A DNA stretch of 64,000 bases, from the NCBI RefSeq assembly GCF_028826155.1, contig NZ_JAQGPN010000001.1, positions 3,973,501 through 4,037,500 of the forward strand, given 5' to 3'. The position numbers were made by a program, and so were the translations under genes. Under the pieces are notes generated by a model, which was given only the letters and a program-made list of their open reading frames with translations, had not been told where the DNA came from and ran no database searches. The DNA is from Mesorhizobium shangrilense. GTDB lineage: Bacteria; Pseudomonadota; Alphaproteobacteria; Rhizobiales; Rhizobiaceae. Each line of letters opens with the position of its first letter. Positions within the stretch are counted from its first letter, which is position 1. This document shows, piece by piece, positions 10,492 to 19,965 of this stretch.

Positions 10492-10902
10492 ATGAACTTC
10501 GCAGTGAACCCGTCACCCGGCTTCAGGGACCATCCCGAGCACAGGATCAGCGTGGAGCCGTTCGACGGTGTCGTCGTCGTCAGCTTCGGCGACGCGATCA
10601 TTGCCTCGTCCGATCGCGCTCTCCTGCTGCAGGAGAGCAGGCACCAACCGGTCTATTATGTCCCGTTCGAGGACGTCTATTTCGAGTTCCTCCATCGAAC
10701 CGAGACCAGGACGCACTGCCCGTTCAAGGGCGATGCCTCCTATTGGGGCGTGTCGGCTTCGGGTGAGGCGATGGAAGACGTCATGTGGGCCTACCAGGCT
10801 CCCTATGACGAGATGATGGCGATCAAGGACTTCGCCGCCTTCTATCCCGACAAGGTCCGCATCGAGGCGACGCCCACCGGCGGCAGGACGCGGGATATTT
10901 GA
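10492..10902 (+). CDS. DUF427 domain protein
   Basis: A 136-residue soluble protein matching the DUF427 family (a beta-rich fold often duplicated in actinobacteria). The conserved stretches are YYVPFEDVYFE, THCPFKGDASYW and AFYPDKVRIE. The start at 10492 rather than an upstream ATG is set by AAAGGAGG at optimal distance. It stands 96 bases after the aminotransferase on the same strand. Biochemical function is not established. Confidence 0.85.
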   Translation: MNFAVNPSPGFRDHPEHRISVEPFDGVVVVSFGDAIIASSDRALLLQESRHQPVYYVPFEDVYFEFLHRTETRTHCPFKGDASYWGVSASGEAMEDVMWAYQAPYDEMMAIKDFAAFYPDKVRIEATPTGGRTRDI

Positions 10903-10953
10903 GTGAAAGGGACTGTGGAGCAAGGAGTTTGCGAGGCCCGGAGCGCCGCAATC

Positions 10954-12003
10954 TCACGTGGCCCCAAAGATTTCCGGCGTGATGGACAGGTTGACCGCCT
11001 TCATCCTTGTCAGGGAGGTTTCAATAGCTTCGCGCCAGGCATGCCCTCGGGCGAGAGCCTCCTCAAAAGCTGCGAATAGATCATCGCGCCGGCCCGTTTC
11101 AGTGAGCGCCTTCACCAATTCATCGGCCTGGCCAAGATCCTTGAGTTCCTTACCGCTGCCGGGTTTGCGCCGTGCGCTGACGATCAGCTTGTGAACTGCA
11201 TAGCGGCAGGGGTCCGGCACAAGGACCGGTATCCCGCCCTTGTGCAGCATGACCGTGCGCACGGGTTCGTGGATGAGAAAATCCAGGAAACGCAGAGGTT
11301 CCGCCGCAGCGCCACCGAGAGACGGCATCCTGGCAGGTTTGCCCGCAAACTCATCGCCGCCGCGGTTAGGCGTCAAAAACTCGACGCGCAATCCGCCCTT
11401 CCCCTCGAATCTGGTCGCGCCCAGATTATCGTTTAGAGCGGGCACGGCATGGAAACTCTCATCGACGGCTTGCAGCACGTCGAGCACCGGAGGAATGGAG
11501 TCCTCAACGGCAACGGAAATGGAATGAAACTGCGCAAGGTCGATGTCGCCCGTCTGCATCGCGGTCCCGCCCAAGCGGTAACCTAGAACAGCGCCGTAGG
11601 TCTGATAGGCGACGGTGCCGATGAGGCAAGCCCTCAGCCGAAATACACCTGCCTTCCAAAATGCTTCGACCAGATCGCCGACCCGCTGTTCAGGACTGAA
11701 GAGGCAAGCCTCCCGGACAAGCGTCGAAACAATCTTTCGGCGTGCCTGAAAATTATTTTTCAATGTCCTGAAATTCTCGACGCGCTTGGAGATCTGCTCG
11801 TCTTCGGCAGGTCCGACATATTGCCGCTTGTCCACTCGCCCGTTTCGCAAGGAAGGCTTGTAGTACCAATAATCTCTGCCCTTTGCGGTGACCTTGATGA
11901 AGGCGCCGGCCTCATCGAACTCCATGTCGAATTGCGCGTCCAGTGCCCTCTCAAGCAGTTCCGCAATTAAGGTCGTGTAGGCGATGTCGAGGCGCTTGGA
12001 CAT
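10954..12003 (-). CDS. GSU2403-family nucleotidyltransferase-fold protein
   Basis: A 349-residue protein. The N-terminal 110 residues include a short domain with GRDYWYYKPS and a helical stretch. The central part has a nucleotidyltransferase-like signature: LIGTVAYQTYG followed by TGDIDLA (DxD metal motif), as in pol-beta-type NTases. The C-terminal part carries HKLIVSARR and a final helical region. It matches my memory of the GSU2403-like group; biochemical role unknown, though the fold is shared with AbiEii/MenT-type toxins. The start ATG 12003 is preferred; a TTG 21 bases upstream is also in frame. Neither has a clear ribosome site, and the leader is occupied by paired palindromes. The gene sits alone between unrelated genes. 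Confidence 0.75.
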   Translation of the reverse strand: MSKRLDIAYTTLIAELLERALDAQFDMEFDEAGAFIKVTAKGRDYWYYKPSLRNGRVDKRQYVGPAEDEQISKRVENFRTLKNNFQARRKIVSTLVREACLFSPEQRVGDLVEAFWKAGVFRLRACLIGTVAYQTYGAVLGYRLGGTAMQTGDIDLAQFHSISVAVEDSIPPVLDVLQAVDESFHAVPALNDNLGATRFEGKGGLRVEFLTPNRGGDEFAGKPARMPSLGGAAAEPLRFLDFLIHEPVRTVMLHKGGIPVLVPDPCRYAVHKLIVSARRKPGSGKELKDLGQADELVKALTETGRRDDLFAAFEEALARGHAWREAIETSLTRMKAVNLSITPEIFGAT

Positions 12004-12006
12004 TGG

Positions 12007-12036
12007 GTTATACCCATTCTGCAATTTGGGTATAAT
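12007..12036. promoter_or_regulatory. Palindrome 1 of the NTase gene promoter
   Basis: GTTATACCC (12007-12015), 12 bases, GGGTATAAT (12028-12036). It begins 4 bases upstream of the start codon and covers the predicted -10 box of the minus-strand promoter, as expected of a repressor site. Confidence 0.6.
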
Positions 12037-12061
12037 TACAGGATCAGGGCTGATAGATCAA
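12033..12061 (-). promoter_or_regulatory. Predicted sigma-70-type promoter of the NTase gene
   Basis: On the minus strand TTGATC (12056-12061) and TAATTA (12033-12038) are separated by exactly 17 bases. Each box matches the consensus at four of six positions. The pair is flanked by the two palindromes. Confidence 0.5.
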
Positions 12062-12091
12062 GTTATACCCTTTTTGCGAACTGGGTATAAC
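12062..12091. promoter_or_regulatory. Palindrome 2 of the NTase gene promoter
   Basis: GTTATACCC (12062-12070), 12 bases, GGGTATAAC (12083-12091). It has the same arms and the same 12-base spacer as palindrome 1, and its left edge lies 55 bases further upstream. It abuts the predicted -35 box. Confidence 0.6.
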
Positions 12092-12174
12092 CTGACTACT
12101 CCGCTGGTGCCTTTAGCCAATCGAAATCCTAAGGATCCGAAAATCGGCCGCCCCCAAGAAAGGTCACGCCACCC

Positions 12175-12588
12175 TCAATGCTCACCCTCGCACCATTCAT
12201 GATGAGCGAGCGCGCCGATGACGTAGCAGTCGCGCACCGAAGACCCTTCGCAACCGGACACGATTCGCTCCAGTTCGGCTTCCAGCCGCCGCAGCCGTGC
12301 GATCTTGTCGCGCACCTGGGCTAGCCGTTCGGAGGCGATGCTGTCGGCCTTCGCACAGGGTTTGTCCGGATGCCCGCTGAGGTCGAGCAGATCGCGGATC
12401 GCGTCGATCGTCAATCCGAGGTCGCGTGCGTGCTTGATGAAGACCAGACGATCGAGTTCGGCCTTCTCGTAGCGCCGCTGGTTGCCTTCGGAACGTTCTG
12501 CCGCGTCGAGCAGACCCATCTGCTCATAGTAGCGGATGGTCGGGACCTTCACCCCGGATCGCCTCGCCATGTCGCCGATCGAAAGCAT
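12175..12588 (-). CDS. MerR-family heavy-metal-responsive regulator
   Basis: A 137-residue MerR protein: N-terminal winged helix (MLSIGDMARRSGVKVPTIRYYE), a dimerisation coiled coil (about 80-110) and a cysteine-containing C-terminus. C78, C113, C121, C133 and nearby H129/H130 recall the Zn/Cd/Pb-sensing group (ZntR has C79, C114, C115, H119, C124), rather than CueR. It is divergent from the CDF exporter with a typical MerR-type promoter between them, so it most likely activates that gene when divalent metal binds. Which metal is sensed is inference. Confidence 0.9.
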   Translation of the reverse strand: MLSIGDMARRSGVKVPTIRYYEQMGLLDAAERSEGNQRRYEKAELDRLVFIKHARDLGLTIDAIRDLLDLSGHPDKPCAKADSIASERLAQVRDKIARLRRLEAELERIVSGCEGSSVRDCYVIGALAHHEWCEGEH

Positions 12589-12600
12589 CGAAAAAGCCTC

Positions 12601-12631
12601 TTGAACCTCTAGTTACTAGAGATTGTAGGAA
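12601..12631 (+). promoter_or_regulatory. MerR-type promoter and operator of the CDF exporter
   Basis: The -35 box TTGAAC (12601-12606) and a -10 TAGGAA (12626-12631) are separated by 19 bases, the over-long spacer that MerR activators correct. The spacer contains the perfect dyad CTCTAGT-T-ACTAGAG (12607-12621), where the dimer should bind. Confidence 0.85.
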
Positions 12632-12662
12632 GCTTCCTGACACCAATCAAGGAGACTTCCGA

Positions 12663-13367
12663 ATGAGCGCCAGTTGCGGCCACAATCACGCCTTTGACGG
12701 CATGTCGGCCGATTTCAAGCGACGGCTGTGGATCGTCATCGCAATCAACGCCGGCATGTTCGCCGTCGAGATGTCCGCCGGCTATCTGGCACGCAGCCAG
12801 GCGCTGCAGGCTGACGCCATGGACTTCTTCGCCGACGCGCTGACCTACGGCATCTCGCTCGCCGTGATCGGCGCCTCGCTGAAGGTGCGCGCCACCGCTG
12901 CGCTCGCAAAGGGTCTCAGCCTGTTCCTGATGGGCCTGTGGGTGTTCGGCTCGACCGGCTATCGCGTCATCGTGCAGGGGGTCCCAGAGGCCGAGACCAT
13001 GGGCGTCATCGGCGTCATGGCGTTGGCCGCCAACCTGATCAGCGTTGCGCTCCTCGTCCGCTACAAGGACGGCGACGCCAATGTGCGCTCGGTCTGGCTG
13101 TGCTCGCGTAACGACGCCATCGGCAATCTGTTCGTCATGGCAGCCGCACTTGGCGTATGGGGAACGGCCACCGGATGGCCGGACCTGATCGTTGCCGCCG
13201 TCATGGCCGGCCTGTTCCTCACCTCTTCCTACCAGATCCTGCGGCAGGCCTGGGCGGAGTATCGCCTGGAGTCCTCCGCGCTGCCGCACGCCCCCGCGCA
13301 CACTCACGGCGACGCCTCACACGGATGCTGCGCGCATGATCATGCACATGCGGAGGCGCGGCACTAG
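12663..13367 (+). CDS. CDF-family heavy-metal cation transporter, short form
   Basis: A 234-residue inner-membrane protein with six predicted helices, of the cation diffusion facilitator type, which exports divalent metal by proton antiport. TM2 carries D54-x3-D58 (in DAMDFFADAL), matching the usual metal site. At the TM5 position, where HxxxD is common, it has C147-x3-D151 (LCSRND). The cytoplasmic C-terminal domain of full-length CDFs is absent; instead there is a short tail rich in His and Cys (HAPAHTHGDASHGCCAHDHAHAEARH split over residues about 209-234). The N-terminus also has CGHNH. AAGGAG precedes the ATG. Control by the divergent MerR protein is expected. Confidence 0.88.
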   Translation: MSASCGHNHAFDGMSADFKRRLWIVIAINAGMFAVEMSAGYLARSQALQADAMDFFADALTYGISLAVIGASLKVRATAALAKGLSLFLMGLWVFGSTGYRVIVQGVPEAETMGVIGVMALAANLISVALLVRYKDGDANVRSVWLCSRNDAIGNLFVMAAALGVWGTATGWPDLIVAAVMAGLFLTSSYQILRQAWAEYRLESSALPHAPAHTHGDASHGCCAHDHAHAEARH

Positions 13368-13566
13368 CGCAGCGTCCCCAGCCGAATATGCGGCCGGCTG
13401 ACTGGGGTCGGCCGGCGTCGGGGTCGCCTCGACAAAATTGCACCGGGGCGGATTCCATGGGATAATATTCTTAGCGCGCACGAACACCCGCCGAGGAGTT
13501 CGACCACGATCGCGCGGTTTCCTCGTCGGGTGTCGCCTTGCGCTGGCAGCCTAAGGAGACACTCTC

Positions 13567-13944
13567 ATGGCAACGACTTATGGAATGAAGCTCGCGGAGC
13601 ATCGGCGCTGGGAGGATATCCTGGCCATGGCTCTCGGAGCACTGATCGTCCTGTCACCCTGGATCCTCGCTACGCCGATGTTCAGCGGCATGGCAGGCAG
13701 CACCCAGGTTGTGTTCAACGCGGTCCTCACCGGCGCGCTCATTATCGCCGCGGGAGGGCTGGAACTGTTCTCCCGGCAACGTTGGGAAGAGATGCTGGCG
13801 CTCATCTGCGGCGTATGGCTGATCGTTGCGCCATATGCCCTCGGCTATGTCGGCACGTTGCGCGGCTGGCACATGGCCCTTGGCGCAGCGGTCACGATCC
13901 TTGCCGTCTTCGAGCTCTGGCAAGACCAAGGCCGGTCGACCTGA
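13567..13944 (+). CDS. SPW-repeat membrane protein
   Basis: A 125-residue membrane protein with four predicted helices. It contains the SPW motif (VLSPWIL, about residues 29-35) and a second, diverged copy (WLIVAPYALGY), each preceded by RWE(D/E)xLA. This is the two-repeat layout of the SPW family, whose function is unknown. AAGGAG lies 8 bases upstream of the ATG. It is convergent with ppdK. Confidence 0.85.
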   Translation: MATTYGMKLAEHRRWEDILAMALGALIVLSPWILATPMFSGMAGSTQVVFNAVLTGALIIAAGGLELFSRQRWEEMLALICGVWLIVAPYALGYVGTLRGWHMALGAAVTILAVFELWQDQGRST

Positions 13945-14034
13945 GCATGGCAGCCTGACGCTCCCTGGGCGTGCAACGCCTTCCGGGATAAGCGCCAAGG
14001 GTCGGCGCGTGGCCGGCCCAGCCCTGAGCGGCGG

Positions 14035-16698
<2,664 letters not shown>

Positions 16699-16790
16699 CC
16701 GCGCCTCCGACAGCCCGTCTCCTGCCTTCCACTCCTGGAAGGCCAATAATAGGGGCGAGCGTTATGTTGCTGCAGTGCGAAAGGCAACAG

Positions 16791-16833
16791 GATTCCGAGC
16801 CGGCGAACGTTTGAATCGATTAGCCATAGATTC
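16791..16833. promoter_or_regulatory. Cluster of three GANTC (CcrM) sites between ppdK and the VOC gene
   Basis: GATTC 16791-16795, GAATC 16813-16817 and GATTC 16829-16833 lie within 43 bases of the 213-base divergent intergenic region. The last two form an inverted repeat with an 11-base spacer. GANTC is the target of the CcrM enzyme encoded at 28887-30020. Confidence 0.45.
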
Positions 16834-16911
16834 GCCTCCCCTGCTTGCGCCAGAGATCACGACGATATAGAACATACCATGAACAGCGATCTGTACGGCG
16901 TGAGGTGAAAC

Positions 16912-17256
16912 ATGAAGAAGACCGGCAAGCTCGACTATCTCGAACTCCCTGCCCTGGGCGGCACGCTCGACAGCGTAAAGGCGTTCTACAGTGCCGCCTT
17001 CTCCTGGTCGTTCACCGACTATGGACCAAGCTACTCGGCCTTCGACGAAGGGCTCGAGGGAGGTTTTCACACCGACGCGGCAGAAGGGCCGAAACAGCCG
17101 TTGCCAGTGCTCTATTCCGAGAATCTGGAGGCGACTTTGGCAGCGGTGGAGAACGCAGGCGGAACCATCGTCCTGCAGATCTTTTCGTTCCCCGGCGGAC
17201 GCCGCTTCCATTTCAAGGACCCCGCGGGCAACGAACTGGCCGTCTGGGGCGAGTGA
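16912..17256 (+). CDS. VOC-family (glyoxalase-like) protein
   Basis: A 114-residue single-domain protein of the vicinal oxygen chelate fold. It shows the typical beta-alpha-beta-beta-beta start (KLDYLELPALGGTLDSVKAFY) and end (FHFKDPAGNELAVWGE, in which the Glu would be a metal ligand). The length fits a half-module that dimerises to build the active site. GAGGTG precedes the ATG. Substrate is unknown. A nested hairpin and then an IS630 element follow it. Confidence 0.85.
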   Translation: MKKTGKLDYLELPALGGTLDSVKAFYSAAFSWSFTDYGPSYSAFDEGLEGGFHTDAAEGPKQPLPVLYSENLEATLAAVENAGGTIVLQIFSFPGGRRFHFKDPAGNELAVWGE

Positions 17257-17324
17257 ACCGAGTGGCGGGCCGGCGGCGGCTCCAGCGCGAAACGTCGCTG
17301 ATGTTGGCCGGCGTGGCAAACATG

Positions 17325-17360
17325 CCACCCCTCCTCCTTGTGGGGAGGGTTTAGAGGTGG
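17325..17360. repeat. Nested hairpin (repeat or terminator) beside the IS630
   Basis: Outer arms CCACC (17325-17329) / GGTGG (17356-17360) enclose inner arms CCCTCC (17329-17334) / GGAGGG (17344-17349), followed by TTT. It lies 70 bases past the VOC stop and could terminate it, and ends one base before the IS630 flanking TA. Similar GC-rich intergenic hairpins are common in rhizobia. Confidence 0.45.
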
Positions 17361-17383
17361 CTAGAGCGTCGGGCGTTCTGACT

Positions 17384-17398
17384 GAATCTAAGAGATTC
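17384..17398. promoter_or_regulatory. GANTC palindrome in the IS630 left end
   Basis: GAATCT-AAG-AGATTC is a perfect inverted repeat with one GANTC site in each arm (17384-17388, 17394-17398). A third GANTC is at 17417-17421, all upstream of the transposase start at 17445. Methylation by CcrM could therefore touch the transposase promoter. Confidence 0.45.
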
Positions 17399-17444
17399 TA
17401 GCAGCTGGGTTTTCGTGATTCACTTCGGTTGGAGGTGATTTGCG

Positions 17445-18387
17445 ATGACCCGATCCTATTCGCTTGATCTTCGTGAGCGTGTTGCGGGCTTTGTGGGGCG
17501 CGGCGGGACGTGCCATGCGGCTGCGGCCCATTTCAGCGTTTCGGTGTCGTTCGTCGTCAAGCTGATGGCGGCGTATCGTGCGAGCGGCAGCCTCAAGGCA
17601 AAGCCGGAGGGCGGCTGGCGCTACTCGAAACTCGATCCGCACCGGGATTTCCTGGTGCGCCGGATCGCCGAGCAAGACGACATCACCATGCCGGAGCTGG
17701 CTTCCGAACTGGCCGGGCGAGACACGGTCGTCGCGCCGTCCTCGATCTCGCGCTGGCTGATCCGCAACGGCTACCGCTTCAAAAAAAACGCTGTTGGCCA
17801 GCGAGCAGGACCGGCCCGACGTCGCAGCCGCGCGCCAGGAGTGGGTCGCCCGCCAGCCGAGGATGCGGCTTGAACCCCATCGCCTGGTGTTCATCGACGA
17901 GACCGGAACCACCACAAAGATGACGCGCCTGCGCGGCCGATGTCCAAAAGGCCAGCGGCTGCGCTCGAAGGCGCCGTTCGGGCACTGGAAGACCCAGACC
18001 TTCATTGCCGGGCTGAGATGCTTCGGCCTGACTGCGCCCTTCGTCGTCGACAGGCCGATGAACCGCTGCATCTTCGAAACCTATGTCGAGACCCAACTCG
18101 CACCGACGCTGTCCAAAGGCGACGTCGTCATCCTCGACAACCTCGCCGCCCACAAGAGCCCAAAGGCGCAGGCCGCCATCCGGGCGCGTGGCGCATGGAT
18201 GCTGTTCCTGCCGCCCTACAGCCCCGATCTCAACCCCATCGAGATGGCCTTCTCAAAGCTGAAGGCTCACCTCAGGACGCGCGCCATCCGAACCATCGAC
18301 CGCCTCTGGCAGGCCATCGGCGACATCTGCACCCTCTACCCATCAACCGAATGCCAGAACTACTTCAAGGCCGCCGGGTATGCCTGA
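17445..18387 (+). CDS. IS630 transposase, two frames joined at an A8 run
   Basis: The first frame (17445-17873) gives the N-terminal helix-turn-helix part (MTRSYSLDLRERV, then a winged-helix segment ending NGYRFKK). The second frame (open from about 17791 to 18387) gives the DDE catalytic domain with D in VFIDETGTTT, D in VVILDNLAAHKS and E in YSPDLNPIEMAFSKLK. The two join at a run of eight A (17781-17788): losing one A in effect (a +1 shift or transcript slippage) fuses RFKK directly to TLLASEQDRP, the normal family sequence. Such A-run shifts are used by many IS elements to limit transposase, but a simple inactivating indel cannot be ruled out. GGAGGT precedes the ATG. Confidence 0.85.
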
Positions 18388-18512
18388 ATGCACGCCGCTC
18401 TAGTCTCTTCAAGGCGATTGCCTTTGCGGGCAGCGAAGACGCTTTGCACCCAGTCCGTGTGTAATTGTATGCTGCTCGCCGCGCCACCACTAGGCGCCGG
18501 CGAACGGGCTAC

Positions 18513-19958
18513 ATGGAACAATCTGCGCATCTCACCTGGCTGACATTCGGATCCCTGCTGATCCTGCAACTCTATTTCACGGTGCGTGCCCTGTTGCGGC
18601 CGCACCGCGAGCCCGCGTCGCGGCTCGCCTGGGTGGTCGTGATCATCGTCGCGCCGCTGGTCGGCATCGTCGCCTACCTGCTGTTTGGCGAGGCCAACAT
18701 CGGGCGCCATCGCGTCGCGCGGTTCCGCCGGGCGCTCGGGCGTCTGCCGGCGATCGATGAACTCGGCGCCGACATCCGCGAGGCCTCGATCCCGGAGCGT
18801 TACGTCGTCCCCTTCAAGGTCGGGCATTCGATCAGCGGCTATGCGCCGACGGCCGGCAACAGCGCGACGCTGCTCCCTGATTCTGACGCGGCGATCGACG
18901 CCATGGTCGCCGACATCGATGCCGCGTCCGAGCACGTGCACCTGCTCTTCTACATCTGGCTGACGGACACCAACGGCTTGAAGATGATCGAGGCGGCCAA
19001 GCGCGCCGCCCGGCGCGGCGTGGACTGCCGCGTCATGGTGGACGACCTTGGCTCGCGCGCCCTGATCCGATCCCCTCACTGGCAGGATATGGGGGACGCC
19101 GGCGTCCGCCTGGCGCGCGCCCTGCCCATCGGCAACCCCCTGCTGCGGCCGTTCAGGGGGCGCATCGACATGCGCAACCATCGCAAGATCGCGGTGATCG
19201 ACAACCGGGTGACCTATTGCGGCAGCCTGAATTGCGCCGACGCCGCATTCGCGATCAAGGCGCGCTTCGCGCCCTGGGTGGACATCATGCTGCGCTTCGA
19301 GGGCCCGGTCGTGCGACAGAACCAGCACCTGTTCGCAGGCGACTGGATGGCGCATGTCAAGGAAGACCTCGCCCCCTTGCTCTGGGAGCCGGCAAGGCAT
19401 GTGAGCGACGGCTTCATCGCACAGGTGATAGGGACAGGCGCCATGGTGCGCTACTCCGCGATGCCCGAGGTGTTCGTGTCGCTGATGAACGCCGCCAAGC
19501 GCGAACTGGTCATCACCACGCCCTACTACGTGCCGGACGAGCCCATCCAGGCGGCGCTGTGCGCCGCCGCGCGGCGCGGGGTTGCGACCAGCATCATCTT
19601 TCCCCGGCGCAACGATTCCTGGATCGTGGCGGCCGCCAGCCGCAGCTACTACAAGGACCTCCTCGATGCAGGCGTGCGAATCCACGAGTTCGAGCCCGGG
19701 CTGCTCCACGCAAAGTCGCTGACGGTGGACGGCGAAGTGACGCTGATCGGCTCCGCGAACATCGACCGGCGCAGTTTCGAGCTCAACTCGGAGAACAGTA
19801 TCCTCCTGATGGACGCCGGCGTCACCGGCGCAATCCGCGCGAGACAGCACAGCTACATCTGCCAGTCGGTGCGCATCGAGGTCGGCGCGGTGGCGCAATG
19901 GAGCACGCCGAGGCAACTCTGGAACAACACCGTCGCCATGCTGGGGCCGGTGTTGTGA
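18513..19958 (+). CDS. cls: Cardiolipin synthase (phospholipase D family)
   Basis: A 481-residue membrane-anchored enzyme that joins phosphatidyl groups to make cardiolipin. Two N-terminal helices (LTFGSLLILQLYFTV and LAWVVVIIVAPLVGIVAYL) are followed by two phospholipase D domains, each with an HxKxxxxD motif: HRKIAVID (H223) and HAKSLTVD (H399), the latter followed by GSANIDRRSFELN. The ATG at 18513 is chosen because the frame upstream runs back toward the IS630 and lacks a family match. No clear ribosome site is visible. It converges on smc with only 7 bases between stop codons. Confidence 0.92.
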   Translation: MEQSAHLTWLTFGSLLILQLYFTVRALLRPHREPASRLAWVVVIIVAPLVGIVAYLLFGEANIGRHRVARFRRALGRLPAIDELGADIREASIPERYVVPFKVGHSISGYAPTAGNSATLLPDSDAAIDAMVADIDAASEHVHLLFYIWLTDTNGLKMIEAAKRAARRGVDCRVMVDDLGSRALIRSPHWQDMGDAGVRLARALPIGNPLLRPFRGRIDMRNHRKIAVIDNRVTYCGSLNCADAAFAIKARFAPWVDIMLRFEGPVVRQNQHLFAGDWMAHVKEDLAPLLWEPARHVSDGFIAQVIGTGAMVRYSAMPEVFVSLMNAAKRELVITTPYYVPDEPIQAALCAAARRGVATSIIFPRRNDSWIVAAASRSYYKDLLDAGVRIHEFEPGLLHAKSLTVDGEVTLIGSANIDRRSFELNSENSILLMDAGVTGAIRARQHSYICQSVRIEVGAVAQWSTPRQLWNNTVAMLGPVL

Positions 19959-19965
19959 GAGGGTC

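Larger units (their letters stand above)
17362..18402 (+). mobile_element. IS630-family insertion sequence
   Basis: A roughly 1.04-kb element. The outer ends form imperfect inverted repeats: left GAGCGTCGGGCGTTCTG from 17364, right (read inward from 18400) GAGCGGCGTGCATTCAG. Each is flanked by TA (17362-17363 and 18401-18402), the duplicated target of IS630/Tc1-type elements. A single transposase locus fills it. It sits between the VOC gene and cls, so cls now has only about 110 bases of upstream DNA before the element. Confidence 0.85.

Noticed and set aside
13368..13440. GC-rich GCCGGC repeats after the CDF gene as a terminator
   Set aside because: GCCGGC is self-complementary and common in this GC-rich DNA; there is no T run and the stem is short.
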